A stretch of DNA of 64,000 nucleotides from Galerina marginata (taxonomy: Eukaryota; Basidiomycota; Agaricomycetes; Agaricales; Galerinaceae): assembly GCA_023014335.1 (NCBI GenBank), contig JAECYW010000017.1, forward strand, positions 496,001 through 560,000, given 5' to 3'. Of this stretch, positions 12,363 through 24,834 are shown one piece after another (within the stretch, counting starts at the first letter, position 1; each line of letters starts with the position of its first letter). A model generated the notes under the pieces. The model made no database searches, had not been told where the DNA came from, and saw only the letters and a program-made list of their open reading frames with translations. The position numbers and the translations under genes were made by a program.

Positions 12363-13097
12363 GGTGAAGGGTATAAGGGGCGGAGGAGCGAGCGCCGTCT
12401 CTGGAGTTGTAGGGTGTGCGTCGCGTGAATACTTTGGATCCAAGTATGTATTTGGATCGCGTCGTGGGGTCGCGACCGCTTTGCCATGCCCTCCTGTGCC
12501 GTCCGCTCTTATTGAAAGTTGGTTGCGATGTTACATGGTCTTCCAGAGTCTGTAGGAATGAGATCAGGTAAGGTTCTGTCTGTATCGGAGGGGTTAATAG
12601 ACTTACTCGGATGTGTCTCCAAAAAGAATCGTCGGTGGTAGTGTCAATGGCGTACGCGAACTCGCATTTGAAGCCTGGGGTATCTTGTCTATGTTGACGT
12701 GTGAGGTGCGATGGTTAGCCTGAGATATGTGATGTTGATAAGGGTTTTAACGCACATACGACCCTCTGGGGTCCCGGGTGGTGCTGTCCGACCCTCTGGG
12801 ACAAAATTCCCGGTCTCCAGATGCGATCCCCATGCCCAGATGCCTGCGTGAACCATGACCGCTACCTTGTTGTTGTCTTTCCTGTAGAGCTGTGTTGGTA
12901 TATTCAGTTTCCGTGCTATCGCTCAAATGAATATGGCTTGCCATCCACCGAGAATTCGTTCCGGTTGGCTTTGCGACAACTAATGGATCGTCAGTGGACA
13001 GCGACGAGACCGCTTCCTCGAACGAGATTTCGGTTTCGCGGAAACGTTTGCTTTGCCATTCGGCAATGGTATCGAGAATTTCCTGCGTGTGCGTCAT
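12363..13097 (-). pseudogene. Truncated gene of unknown function
   Basis: Three minus-strand exons keep one frame. Exon 1 runs from the ATG at 13097 (MTHTQEILDTIAEWQSKRF...) to a GTAGCG donor near 12864. Exon 2 follows a CCCCAG acceptor near 12680 and reads GFKCEFAYAIDTTTDDSFWRHIR. Exon 3 follows CTACAG near 12560 and stays open into the foldback element at 12362. About 160 residues are visible; the rest is missing. I do not recognise the family. The gene is divergent from the F-box gene at 13500. It seems to be the 5' end of a host or cargo gene cut by the foldback element or by a rearrangement at its edge. Confidence 0.45.
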
Positions 13098-13499
13098 TAG
13101 AGGTGTGGTTGTGGGATGAGATGAAGTTAAGCTGCTTGTTCCACGGCTTTTATACCTTTGGTTCTTTGCACGAAGGCAATTTTTTTTTTTTTTCAAGACG
13201 AGTTCAAAGTCTGGTGGTTGGAGCAACGTTGGTTGTGGTCGACAGTGTTCCGAATGACTTACGATAAATTTTTGTCAATGTGGTAGTGTGGGTGTTTGTT
13301 TGTGATGCTGTGTTTGGCGCCTGGGATCTCGGTGACTTTCTGCGAACCCGTTTTCGATTCGGTGAAAGACGTGGAGGGCTTCGGTATACTGAAATGGTTC
13401 TCTATATGGGGAAAATCGGTTTACTCTGGCGATGTTTCAGCGGTTTCGCGAGGTCGGTTTAAATATCTATGCTGTTTTTGAATATCACTACCTACTTTC
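13098..13499. other. Intergenic between divergent genes
   Basis: A T-rich tract (T14 near 13178) and short frames only; I see no gene. It would contain the promoters of the divergent genes on either side. Confidence 0.4.
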
Positions 13500-14644
13500 A
13501 TGACCTCCCTCAGCCCAAAAGATGGATTCATGACGTTGATCGCCTGCATGCCGGAGAACGTTATCTTACGGATTTTCTCTCATGTCTCTCTCCATCATCT
13601 TAGGTTGCTGATGAAGGTATCTTGGTTGACGCGCAACCTCGTTCGTTATTATAGCGCGCATGCGTGGAACTTTGACCGCGCTTTCCGTGTTTGGTTCCGT
13701 GATCTGCGGGGGTTTAAGTCTTTGCTCTTACGCCATGACGCCGTCGTATCGGGTTCATTCGCCCTCCAGTTTTTTGACCGCAGTCGTTATGATGGAAGCG
13801 ACATGGACTTGTATGTCCCGGAAGCCAATATTCACCGAGTTCGTTCCTGGGTCTCAAAACAGGGATATATTTTGCAAGACGACGGGGAGCGCGTTAGTTC
13901 CGCCTCCAAATTCTACGATTCGCACCGCCCCCGTCGACGCGGTCCACCTAGGTCGATCTCGTCAGTTTTAAATTATGTCAGGAAGGAACGCTTTTGGAAC
14001 GGGACTGTGGACCGCAAACACGTACAGATAATAGGTCTGACGATACTTCCAGTGTCTCACATACTATACGAATTCCATTCCAGTACGTGCTTATAGTGTA
14101 CCCCGCATCGTTGATACTGATTACTCGGTGTAGCTGCCGTAATAAATTTCATTACCTCTACAATGGCTGTATCCGTATTCCCGAAGGCGACATTATTAGA
14201 TCGCAGGTCCTACATCGTTCGGGACTGGCGTGAAGACAGACCCAGTAGCATTGGGTGGATTGAAAAGTATCGGGGACGTGGGTTTGATGTGGTGGCGGAC
14301 TGCCTGGAGGATGACCTTAGGGCGATGTTAGGTCGACGCTCGGCTGTAGACGACAGGTCTTGGATTATCCCGTTTGGAGGTGGGTCGGCTCTGTATTCTT
14401 CTCTAGGAACTTTGCTGATTTACTTCTGGACCATTCCCCCTTTGCTTTCTGTTTTTTGCTTTGTTATATCGCTTCTCTGTTTTGTAACATAGGAACCGGG
14501 AAGTCTTTTATTTTCCAGGAGGAGAAAAACAGGTATGCTCTGTCGTTCACTGTTGCTGGGGTGCCTGGCCCGTCGGTGGAACGACGCATCAAACTCAATC
14601 GAACTTCTGTCCGTTCCGTTGGTGGATTGGAAAATCGACAATAA
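13500..14644 (+). CDS. F-box protein with nucleotidyltransferase-like region
   Basis: Three exons, 13500-14082, 14134-14379 and 14493-14644, total 981 nt and give 326 residues in one frame. Introns have GTACGT..TAG and GTGGGT..TAG ends. Residues about 15-45 (MPENVILRIFSHVSLHHL) form an F-box. Residues about 82-105 read SGSFALQFFDRSRYDGSDMDLYV; a GS motif followed about 14 residues later by DMD is the pattern of the nucleotidyltransferase fold. After the first intron the frame continues FHSTAVINFI..AVSVFPKATL, a segment I associate with a large basidiomycete family of F-box proteins. Whether it transfers nucleotides is unknown; only part of a catalytic triad is visible. It lies 2.5 kb upstream of the Helitron Rep start and may be Helitron cargo or host sequence. 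Confidence 0.7.
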
Positions 14645-14777
14645 ATTGGTATCTACGTTTGTTCACACATTGCCCCGGCGAATAAGTCCAGTATGTAGAT
14701 TTCCGAGGTTATGGAGCCATCTGGTAGTATTTATTTTTGTAAGGTTCATGTCTGTACAATACTGGGTAGAAAAGTTC

Positions 14778-15086
14778 TTACGCTTTGACTAGGAGGATTA
14801 TGTATTCTGTTTCAGTGTTTAGAATGTCTTCTTGAGACCCGGACTGGTCGAATTTGGTCACGATGAGGTTACCGACCCAATGCTTCCCAAATAGAGCTTT
14901 CAATGCAGCGTTGGGCGGAGCGGTAGCGTATCCTTTCGATAAGATCATTCTCCATTCATTGCGCAATTTGAACGGGGTCCCTGGAATGCACGTTATTCTA
15001 GTATTGAATGCACCATTGGGGAACATCCGGGAAACGTCGAGCATGTTGTTGTAGATTGGATTGTATGTTAGGTGGATATAATCCAT
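14778..15086 (-). CDS. Small hypothetical protein
   Basis: A 102-codon minus-strand frame from ATG 15086 to TAG 14778, convergent with the F-box gene. The composition is protein-like (MDYIHLTYNPIYNNM near the start, GKHWVGNLIVTKF near residue 70), not low complexity, and an exon boundary at the 5' end is possible. I do not recognise a family. Confidence 0.35.
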   Translation of the reverse strand: MDYIHLTYNPIYNNMLDVSRMFPNGAFNTRITCIPGTPFKLRNEWRMILSKGYATAPPNAALKALFGKHWVGNLIVTKFDQSGSQEDILNTETEYIILLVKA

Positions 15087-17098
15087 ACTTCCTCCCGTCG
15101 TAAAAATTGCGCACTGGTGACGCTTGAGGTTTAGCTACGTTGTAGTTAGCAAAGTTTCTGATGTGGAAGTCTATACGATTAAACTCACTGTAACTATGGC
15201 GTCGGATAAAAGCCTGACCTCCTGAGACGATAGTGTCTCTTCCTCTATGATTCTGTAAGGAGACATAGAAGGATACTTTTTGGAAATGGATTAGCTTCTA
15301 ATGCTCGTGGTAAGGATGCTCATACATCTATGAGCCAGGGTTGCTCTTGGTTGTTTGAAGAATGGACTGGAGGAGCGTTCATATTGGGGTGGATATGCAA
15401 TGTACTAGTAGCAGGATATTCGGTTGATAAAAAAAGGGTAAATCGTCTTTGTATTTATACCCCTGAATAGCTCGGTTATTGCAACAATATGTGTGGGACG
15501 CTAGCATGCGTAAGGCTGTTTCTAAGGCTTTCATGAACCGTACTTGGTTTTTGTTTCGATTTTACTTGTTTTATTTCAATTTATTGTTCGATTGTCCCCG
15601 TCTTCCTTGTTACGCGTATGCCTGAGTGTGTCCGCATCCATTTTTTTCTAGAAATCTTGACAGTCTTGAGATGCCGACCTTCCAAAATCACGATGGTGTC
15701 CGTGGTTGTCAGTGGTGAAGTCCGTTTGCCAACATTGCTTGAACCGGTACCCATAAGCTACGTTTTCAACAGGTTTGACAGGTTCGAATTGTTAAGGCCG
15801 ATGAGCATTATTTCTGAGAGGTAGGACGGTCGTTCCGTGTATTTTCTCTCGAGATGGAGTACTCGCCGCATTTGGATTGCGGCGCTTGATTACACCCCAG
15901 AAAGGGAATTAGTATCCTGGGATCCCGTCGCCGATCTGAATTGTCGCCATGTCTCGCAGTACGGATGTTCGGGTGAAGTGCGGATCGGGAAAGGTAGATC
16001 GGTACCTCGGAAATAGGTTCCGCACTGATTTCAGTGTCAGCTGTCTGACAGCGAGCGATTCCGATAGCCATTCTTTCCTATGTTTAATGATTTGACAGGA
16101 TAACAGTGTCAATTATCACATCGATGTGACTCGATAGATTTAATATCACTGTGAAGTTATTATTTTGAACGATGGATGCGTAGTTGGACCTGCAGTCGGG
16201 TAATGCGCAGGAAACTAAGCTTTTGATTATTTGAGGTCGGTAGGACAATTTGACCGTTGTCCTCGATCTTCGCGGTGGAACTCATTGCTGGTTTGAAGTT
16301 GCCTTGCCCTTCCCACACGGCCGACATGTCGTGTATCATCGGATCACCCTTGAGGTGTTTAAGCGATATCGGTGTCCTACCGACGGTCTTGTCTTGAAGT
16401 CAGCAAGGCTTGAATGTTTGTGGGGAAGCTAGCTCATATTTATAAAGCTAGCGAAGGGTCAGATTCTTCCCCAGCTGTATGTTGAAAATCTTTCCGAAGT
16501 AAATGATGAATTAAGGACCGATTTATTTCTAGGGTCTTCTTTTCGGAGTAGTCCCAGTGCGCAGGAGGGTCGGTGTTGTATGGCAGTGATTTAATCCCTT
16601 ATTGTCAGTTATGATCATGGTTGAGCGTTCTGGAATTGGGTAGTCGGGTCAGGATGTCCGATATCCGTGTGGTGTGTGGTGAACGTGTGAGTAGATTCGC
16701 AACATGACACTACAACGGAATCTGAGATTATTTGTGCCCGTTTTGTTCTGACTATTTTCCGGTATTTTCGGGCATTGGTGCTGTGGTAGAATAGAAGGAC
16801 GGTTATTTTTTTGGTAGTTTGAATTCTGGGCTAAGTTGAAGGGTTGGCTAATTGTGCCTATCGGCGAGATATAATGTTTGGTTGTGTCTGGATCATTTGC
16901 TTTACTATTTTGGGTACGATGTGCCCAAATGGGGCCAGCTATGGGTCGGTGATCTCGGGTATATTTAGTATAAAAGAGTCTGTCGAACAGCGTAGAGGTT
17001 ATCTTTCTTAAACGCCCCACAAAGTCGAAATATCATCCTCGCTAGTTGTCGATTTTGTCTCTGTAAACAGTCCAAGAAATCATAACCAGCACGGCCGT
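15087..17098. other. Two-kb region without a convincing gene
   Basis: Short frames occur on both strands (for example 16071-15808 and 17020-16649 minus, 16250-16432 plus), but none shows a domain, consistent splice sites or coding-like composition. The Helitron 5' end (expected TC) should lie here or further left. I could not identify it. Confidence 0.4.
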
Positions 17099-20000
17099 AT
17101 GGATCCTATAAACTTACGCACTGACGGTACGTTCCCATATTTCGTTGTTCGTTGGTGCACGGTTACTGATTTATATGCTTTTCACCGTCTTTCTACGCGA
17201 ATAAAATTAAAACGAAATTATCCATCTGCACCTTGACACTTGAATCCGGTTTTGAATTTCTGGGGATGTGATCATACATTTTGGTACATCGACTGTTAAT
17301 AAATCCAGTCATCTCGGTCAAGCAATATACTCCTCGAGATCCGACGGGCGTTTTGACTGAGATGAAGGTTCTTCACTTCAATAATAATTATCGTTTTTAC
17401 AATGTTTGGGTCAACGTGGGTGATGTTCAGCATTATGTAGACGATCCCAATTGTCTGGTGCTCAGCGTTGAAGTCCGCCTCTTGGTGCTCTGGTTTCGTT
17501 GTTTCATTTTGCGTGATTTGCATACCCTTTGTCGCGCACATGGGATCGTGGCGTCTCGGGAAACTAAAGGAATGCTTTCTCGCAGATTGTTTGAACATGT
17601 CTGTCATCAGAGATGCGGAAGTTTCGTGTATATTTTTAAGTCGCGGACACAACCACGGAATGGGATTGAGGGAATATTTGCATCGTTTATACGTTCGTTC
17701 GAGGTCGTGGGCTCTAATACGTATACAGAGGTGGGGTCGATGGGCGGGTCTTCTAGACAGGCTGAGACGACGGCTCCAGCTAACGAGGAAGGAAACGAAT
17801 ATGATACCAGCCACCTCAGTCCGCTGGACTATGATAGAAAGTATTGTATTATAAAGGAGTGGGACGATGAGGTGAATACCAGCAAGTTGATGATGGTGGT
17901 CTGTGCAGCTTGCAGTATTCGAGTCTCTATTTCCGATTCTGACCTCGTTGACGGGTATACAATCGACTTTAAACTGCTTCGAAATGACAGTTTACCAGAC
18001 GCTTTGTTACCGCGGACATATAATATATTGGCGTACGAGAAGGCTATCCTAAATTGTAAAGGACTTGAATTCCATGATCGTTTGGGGCGCTTGCGTTTGT
18101 GTTTGCCTTGCCGAAAATCTTTGAACGCCGGGACGGTCCCGAAGTTTGCATTGGGAAATTGGCTGTATTACGCTCGTGATGCTCTGCCTCCGGCTGTGAA
18201 GGCTGCTTTTGATGAATCCAGTCTTTTCGATAGGATGTTAATTTCCCGGGCGCGATGCAACTCCATCACGTGTAGGTTTAACTCTCGAGGCAATGAAGAT
18301 AACGAAAATACCGTGCGCACAACGTTGAATCGTGCACGAAAAGGTGTGAGAGGTAATGTTATGGTGGCGCCTTTGGACGTGTTTAGGATGAACGATGTTA
18401 TACCTCCAAGTTCGAGTTTTATACGGGATACGATGTGCGCGATATTTGTAGGCAACAGCATTCCTACTCGCTCAACTTTGTCCAAGTATAGTCCTGTTCT
18501 TGTTAGGAGATCCAGAGTGAAAGATATGATAATGTTTTTAATCGATAACAACCGTCATTATAGGGCAACTCATGGATTTGGATTTAGTCAAGCAAATTTC
18601 GATGATCTTTTTGATGTTGAGGTCGACGACGGCTTCCTTGCTTCGGTTCATGTAGGACATATACCTGCAAACGATGCTATAGATGTTGCGACATCTGACT
18701 ACACTCTGAGGAATGTCGATAGTTTTGTTGAAGGTGATGACTCTGATGAGCTTTTAATGGAGAATGTTGGATACACCGAAGGAGATGACTCACCCATGAG
18801 CTACCAGACAATGAAGAATGTTGCTGTGGAAAGATGTCTTCGGGGAAAACCTTTCCTGGTGTCTGGTAAAGGATCTCGTAGTCTTCCAGATTTTTGTAAT
18901 CCGTCTATCTTGACTTGGTTGTTCCCTCATTTGGATCCGTGGGGTATCGGCGGTTTCTATCACCCTGGTAGACGTGTCAAGATCAGCATGGAGGAGCAGC
19001 TTTCCCATTTGTTGTTGGTTGACGATAGCCCATTTGAGAGAGATCCTGAATTCGCTTTTGTATTTCATAATGTTTGCAGGAAAGCTGTAGTTTCTCGAAC
19101 ATTGAGGTTTACCGTCTCGAAGCGTTTACACCATGGTATAGTCGAAGATCTGCTGAGTGTGGACCCTGAAGTTCTGAGTGAACTAAATGAAAAATGTCTC
19201 CAAGATGCGCACTATAGACCAGTCAATGATAAGGAGAAAAAAGCATTTAAGTTGCTCGCCTCGCTTCGGATGGTTGCTAGGCATGTGCCAGGTAGCGACG
19301 GTTATAAAACAATATTGAGGAACGAGATCCGGTCATTGATCACTTACAGGGGCGCGCCTACACTCTTCATTACTTTAAATCCTTCTGACGTAGACCACCC
19401 AATAGTTAGGCTATTTGCTGGACAGGATATTCGGCTCGAGGATGCTGGGAGAGGTGAGGATATGTCTGAGTGGCAGCGTAAGCTCTTCGCTGCACGGAAT
19501 CCGTCGTCCTGTGCGAGGTTCTTTGACTTCATGATAACTAAGTTTATCAAAATTGTTCTTCGGTATGGTCGAGAAGATGAGGGATTGTATGGGAAGTGTG
19601 TAGCGTACTATGGTACTGTCGAAGCACAAGGGAAAGGGACTCTTCACTGTCACATGTTGGTATGGTTGAGAGGGCATCCATCGCCCCAAGTATTGCGTGA
19701 TAGAATGCATGGCTCTTCGGAATACCGTGAAAAGGTGTTTGGATGGCTGGAGTCTGTAATTAAATGCGAGTTCCCGGGTGCCTCTAGCACCGAGACTCAG
19801 ATGCGGACTTTCCCTCGGCGTGTTCTCAATAAAGAGACTGGTGATATACATCCTGGTATCCTTTGTGATCGTCTGACCGATACTTTTTCGCATGACCGCG
19901 GAGCATTTTGGAGAGAGTTTAATCATACCTTGACAAGGTTAATTCATCGTTATTCCTGGCACGAGCACCAGCCAACTTGTTGGAAGTATCTAGAACGTGG

Positions 20001-20243
20001 TCAAGAAAAGAATGATCAAAATTGTAGGATGGGCATGGATGGACAGACTCGCGACACTACGACGTTGGACAAGGAGACGCACGCTATTTTGCTGAGGCGT
20101 CGTCATCCCAGGATTGCCTCTCACACCGATGTTGTTACATTTCTTATGAAGTGTAACATGGATATCAAGTTTGTTGGCTCTGGTGAAGCTGCGAAAGCCT
20201 TCCTCTACTACGTGACCGACTACGTGACGAAACCCTCTCTCCC
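17099..20243 (+). pseudogene. Helitron Rep (HUH nuclease) half, 3' truncated
   Basis: This is the N-terminal half of a Helitron transposase, the HUH nuclease that nicks and joins single strands in rolling-circle transposition. A short first exon is possible (ATG 17099, donor GTACGT at 17127), followed by the long frame from about 17320 to 20243. Zinc-ligand-like Cys pairs occur around residues 205-285 of the long frame (CAACS, CLPCRK). The Helitron-like N-terminal domain follows. The HUH motif HCHMLVW is at 19644-19664, and the tyrosine motif YYVTDYVTK is at 20206-20232. Right after KPSLP the frame enters the inserted 5.7-kb element and reaches a stop after 12 foreign codons at 20281-20283. 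The C-terminal PIF1 half resumes in the same frame at 25920. Confidence 0.9.
20237..20243. repeat. 7-bp target duplication (CTCCCTG), left
   Basis: CTCCCTG here recurs at 25920-25926 on the other side of the element. Deleting the element and one copy gives an uninterrupted reading frame KPSLP-VHVGM, as in intact Helitron proteins. Confidence 0.85.
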
Positions 20244-21340
20244 TGCAGCCATGGTAGCTATATTTCTATATCAACCTGGGTAAATTGCCCAACTGTCTGA
20301 TACAGATTTAACGGCAGATTGCCCAAGGCCTTTTGGCCTACAAATGCCCTACAAGAGCTATAAGAGCTCGGGGAGCCCGGGCATAGGTAAAAAAAAATGT
20401 TTTGGGTGCTGCTCGTCGTAGGACGCGCTTCTCAGGGTCGGGAAAGCGCCCATAGGCTTATATTTAGGTGTAGATGCCATCTGGGATGTTTTTACGCGTC
20501 CAGGTGCAGCACGTCGCGTCAAAATGAGCCCGACAACGGGTTCCATGAGTCCTGCCACGCCGAATTTGGGCGTTGCGCTATTTTTGGACCGTCGCATCAA
20601 ATCCATCAAAACCAGATAAATTTAGAAACACGCGTCAACTTCGTGCCTGGCTGTCTCGGAACGGCTGGGTACATAAATAGCGGAATTGATGGCATCATTT
20701 GGCACATGCGAAATTGATGGGATCACTCTGGCATGCCCAAATGGGCATTTGGGATCGTTTTGCGGTTTGCTTGCTGCTCCCGCTGGATATTCGTAATATT
20801 TAATACATGTATGTAATCTACACATCTTTCCAAGTCTAACCGTACAATTTTTATGCCGGAATTCGTACGGGAAAGGATGGATGCAACTTCATCCATCCGG
20901 ATGACGCCCGGCGTCAATTACTGGGCACAATATAAATAGATTTCATTTGTTCTCAAATTCTCTGGCCGTTTTGTGGGGTATATTGCCTTCACTTCTTCTC
21001 TCCCCTCTGATTTAAATAGGTAGTCGTAATCTCCTCATTAATACTAACCTAATGATATTAATTTTATTTCCAAAAGTGAACAGCAAGACATAGGAATGCC
21101 TTCGGGAGCGGATGCTGCACCGAAAATTCGCTATAAATAGATTTTCTCGAATTGCCCTTCGTTTTCGCCCTCCACTGCCCTCAATTCTGCCTGCCCCTCA
21201 CTTTAGTAGGCATATCTGTTATTTACAGTTAATTCTGAATCTAACCATACCAATTTCACTCAAAATTCATTCCTGGAAACCAATTAATTTCCAAACCCTT
21301 TCGTATTCACTCATTTGTGTAGTAAACATATATATTATAT
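20244..21340. repeat. Left terminal inverted repeat of the 5.7-kb element
   Basis: Aligns with the reverse complement of about 24835-25919. Inward-directed TATA-like boxes occur near 20930 (ATATAAATAGATTTCATTTG) and near 21132 (CTATAAATAGATTT), matching boxes at mirrored positions in the right arm. A strong palindrome AGAGCTATAAGAGCTC lies near 20354. Confidence 0.8.
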
Positions 21341-21662
21341 TTATATTCTACAACAACTACCTAGGACTTGTAGATAAATACCCAACTGCGAAATACAAGG
21401 GAACAGCGCTGGGGAGGTGGGAGGTGACAATCAAGGCCGCCCGGCCAGTGAGTCCGATGGGCAGAGGCTCCGTCTACAGCAGCCCGACGCAGCTGCCGTC
21501 GTAATCGCGTCAGTACCCATTCCCGCGGCGTTTTCGTTCGTGGCGGAAATGACTCGAACGGCGTGGTGTCGGCCTTATGGTTTGGATGGGCGGTGGCTGA
21601 GCCAAAGCCTACGAGGGTCGGGTGGGCGGCGTCGCGACAGCCTTGTCGAAGGGAAGTTGGAA

Positions 21663-21694
21663 AGACGAGATGAACCGTGAGGTTCATCTCGTCT
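21663..21694. other. Perfect hairpin, 14-bp stem
   Basis: Arms 21663-21676 and 21681-21694 are exact complements with a GTGA loop. Confidence 0.85.
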
Positions 21695-22259
21695 CCTCCT
21701 TTCGCAGCCTGGAGCCCGAGCCCGAGCCCCAGCACGACTCGGTGGAAGTGCTGGTGGCTGGTACACGCCCGTCTGCCCGCATCACCCGCCCAGCCAACGG
21801 GTAGACGGCACCACCACGCCCACTCGCTCATCGTCGTCTTGAACGGCGACAGCTGGGGCGTGAGGTGGTGTTGGTGTTGGCCGCGGTCGACCTGCCCTGA
21901 CGCGGAGTTCGCGTCGAAGGGAGGCGGTGGGTTGAATAACGAGGGTGGAGCGGCAGCACATACTGTGAAAGTACGTGCTGCCTCTCCGTTTCCGCGTCTC
22001 CACATCCTAGCAGCACCAGCAGCAGTGCCACTGCCGGTGTTCTGCTCGTTGTCGTCGCGCCGGCGAGCAGTGCTGCTGTGGCTCGATTCGATTCGGGGCG
22101 GGGATCAATGGCGAGGCCGGGGTGGCCGGGTAGCACGGTGGGTAGCGAGGGAGGAGCGGTGGGTGGAAGCGAGGGAAGAGCGGTGGATGGAAGCGACGGA
22201 GCTGGGTTGGGTGGAGCTGGGGTAGATGGGTGAGCAGGGGGCAGTGGGGAGGAGGTGAG

Positions 22260-22288
22260 GTGAAACGAGTCTATGCGACTCGTTTCAC
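22260..22288. other. Perfect hairpin, 12-bp stem
   Basis: Arms 22260-22271 and 22277-22288 are exact complements with a TATGC loop. It follows a purine-rich stretch (about 22140-22260). Confidence 0.85.
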
Positions 22289-22576
22289 GGCGCACCTAGC
22301 GGGTCTCCCACACCCTGGGTCACCCCTTGGTTCCTTCTCCCCGCTTATCCACTTCCGTCAGAACGTCGGCCCACAGCCCTCAGATTGGAGGGGGGGCTCG
22401 CGACGTGGCAACGCGCGTCGTGTTCGTCGTGTTCGTTCGTGCTGTCGAAACCTTGTAAAGATGCAAAGTTAGTAAGAACATAAGTAATACCAATAAAAAT
22501 AACTCACTTACATTTCTTGAGGTGTTGAGGGGACGGCCAAGCGAGAAGAGGAAGGATGGTGGTGGTTGCAGGTCAA

Positions 22577-22601
22577 GATCAACAACATTGATGGTTGTTG
22601 A
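22577..22601. other. Hairpin, 9-bp stem
   Basis: Arms 22577-22585 and 22593-22601 pair with a 7-nt loop. The arm sequence (GATCAACAAC) resembles the arms of the hairpin at 23416-23459. Confidence 0.7.
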
Positions 22602-23415
22602 TGTGACGGCTGCCGTTTTCGGAACGCGATGTGATTGGTTGGATCACACGGCCCGATCGGTTTCGGGATCCTCGTCGTCGAGGAGAACGTCGCGGAATGT
22701 ACTTCAATGAACATTTATAAAATAGGTAAGGCTCGGAATTTCATATAGTACAAACTCCTTAGCCTACTGCTTACCTCCGAAGCAAAAAATCTAAGTAAAA
22801 TGTATATGTATCGAAGCCTACCGACCTGCGTGGTGATTCACGGATGCTCGCACTCGACTTCCTGTGCTTTTAGGACTTGAATAAATTTATTCCAGGTAGA
22901 TAACAGTACTAGGTTACAGTCAATAGCCATTAGAACGTATTCCAGGTATTTTATAATCACTTACCAGCGTTGTGTGACCACTTAGAGACACTACCTGTGG
23001 ATTCGACACGATCTAAGTCAAAGATCATTTGCGAATATCCCGCATCAGTCCAAGCCTACAACCTCCATCACCACACGCCATAGTTACCTCTCCCAAAGTA
23101 TCTAGAAATCAATGAATTGTTTTCTATTGTAGTTCTACCTGTTCATTTTGTGCTTAAATCTTTCATAATTAATTCAGTAGAGCCTTTGACTCGTAATGCA
23201 CGACCCGAAATCACCACGAACTCATATCATCCTTTGCATTGTGAGGTTCAGATGAGAATTTAATTACTCAACTTGAAATTTAAGGTAGTCACAACAAATT
23301 ATACTACTAAATATATGTATTCATCCATTTTTACAACGTCACCGACGTCCTCGACGACCTCGACGATGAGGAACTGGGGGGAGACTCGCCGGTCCGCGAG
23401 TTTTAAACTCCGCTT

Positions 23416-23459
23416 GGAGGTAAGATCAACCATGTTCGAACGTTGTTGATCTTACCTCC
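23416..23459. other. Perfect hairpin, 15-bp stem
   Basis: Arms 23416-23430 and 23445-23459 pair exactly. The 14-nt loop contains GTTCGAAC, itself palindromic. Same as 279-322. Confidence 0.85.
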
Positions 23460-23779
23460 TGCTTCCTCCTCGCTCCTCACACCGCCTCCATCACCTCTCC
23501 TCCTTCTTCCCCAGCTGTGGCCAGCAGCGAATCCTCGAGCCCGGGGATACCACTGGCCCGACTGGAGGGCTCATCATCCCACCCACCGTCACGCAACACC
23601 ACGCGCCGCGTGCCTCTCCCCTGAAAAGGGATGTAGGCCGGCATTCGACACGACGTCGACTCCGGACGAAGACTGTCGGCGCCAACGACATTTGAGGGCT
23701 TGGGGGGTAACCCAGGAAGTCAGGGGGGGTTGGAAACACGAAGGGAGGCCCTAGAAAAGGGACCGCACGGTGCGTAGCG

Positions 23780-23801
23780 GTTCGAGTCTCGCGACTCGAA
23801 C
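23780..23801. other. Perfect hairpin, 9-bp stem
   Basis: Arms GTTCGAGTC and GACTCGAAC around a TCGC loop. Same as 643-664. Confidence 0.8.
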
Positions 23802-24349
23802 TGCTTTCTTATACTCTCCATGCCTCCACCTCCACCGTTCCTCCGCAGGTACGACGACGATAACGTCGTTACCTCTAGTGAGGACCCGCAACCGCCCACC
23901 TATCGCAGCCGCGCCCCGCCGTCCCTTCGTCGAACCAGCTCGACCGACGGTCCCCTCGCATCAACCTCCCTCCCCTAACGACCGCCGACGCCTCTCCTAG
24001 CGTCGCCTACGTTGCCAATCGCCTCCACCCCGTGCCGTGGGTCGAGGCCAGCACGCAACATGGGCCCATCCACCACACCTGTCGTCCGCGGCACCAGCAC
24101 CAGCATCAGCATCAAAGCAGCGCCAGCGCCGAATGGCCAATGGGCTGCTGCTGGTAGGTCTACCGTCTCGTCGGTTGAGTCTGGTGCCACGGACAAAGGG
24201 AAACCACGACCACCAACCACCGACAGCCCCTCGCGCTGTCCCCATGGACTGCGACGACGGACGAGCGTGAGCGTGAGCGGGGCGGCGGAAGCATGAACGG
24301 CGGCGGCGTCGTCGTCGTTGTTGTTTGCTGGGGATCCGGTGATACCAAG

Positions 24350-24376
24350 GTACGAGCAGCGATAAGCTGCTCGTAC
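24350..24376. other. Perfect hairpin, 11-bp stem
   Basis: Arms GTACGAGCAGC and GCTGCTCGTAC around GATAA. Same as 1213-1239. Confidence 0.85.
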
Positions 24377-24834
24377 TGGTTCTTACTCCCCATGCCACTT
24401 CTGCTGCAGACCAGCAACCCGCGACGACACCCACTCCGCCATCAAGGTTCTCAACGAGACGACGACGACGACGAGCTGGACAGCTCGAGTTGAACACCAG
24501 GGCAAGGCCTTCGCCTGGTCCGCTGCCGCCATGTCCGCTGCCGCCATTCGCTCGGTAACCAGCACTTTCGCCGTGCTCGCCCTCCCCACTGTCACCGGGG
24601 AGCTAGAACGACGACGACGAGGGGAATAGGTTACACGAGTAGCAGGTACGTACGAGGGATATAGGCCAGTCCGCCACTGCGACTTGCCCGCTGACCCATC
24701 CCTTCCCCCCTCCGGCCCACCTACCACCTCTTCCCCTCTGGCCCGCTTACCTCCTTCCCGCCACCTCTCCTCCCCCCCTTTTACATACATACAATACATA
24801 TATCTTACAGAGCATTGTATTTCGTAGTAAAGAA

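Noticed and set aside
16649..17020. 123-codon minus-strand ORF upstream of Rep
   Set aside because: Asn/Thr/His-rich, no splice context, no recognised motif, and overlapping the expected Helitron promoter region.
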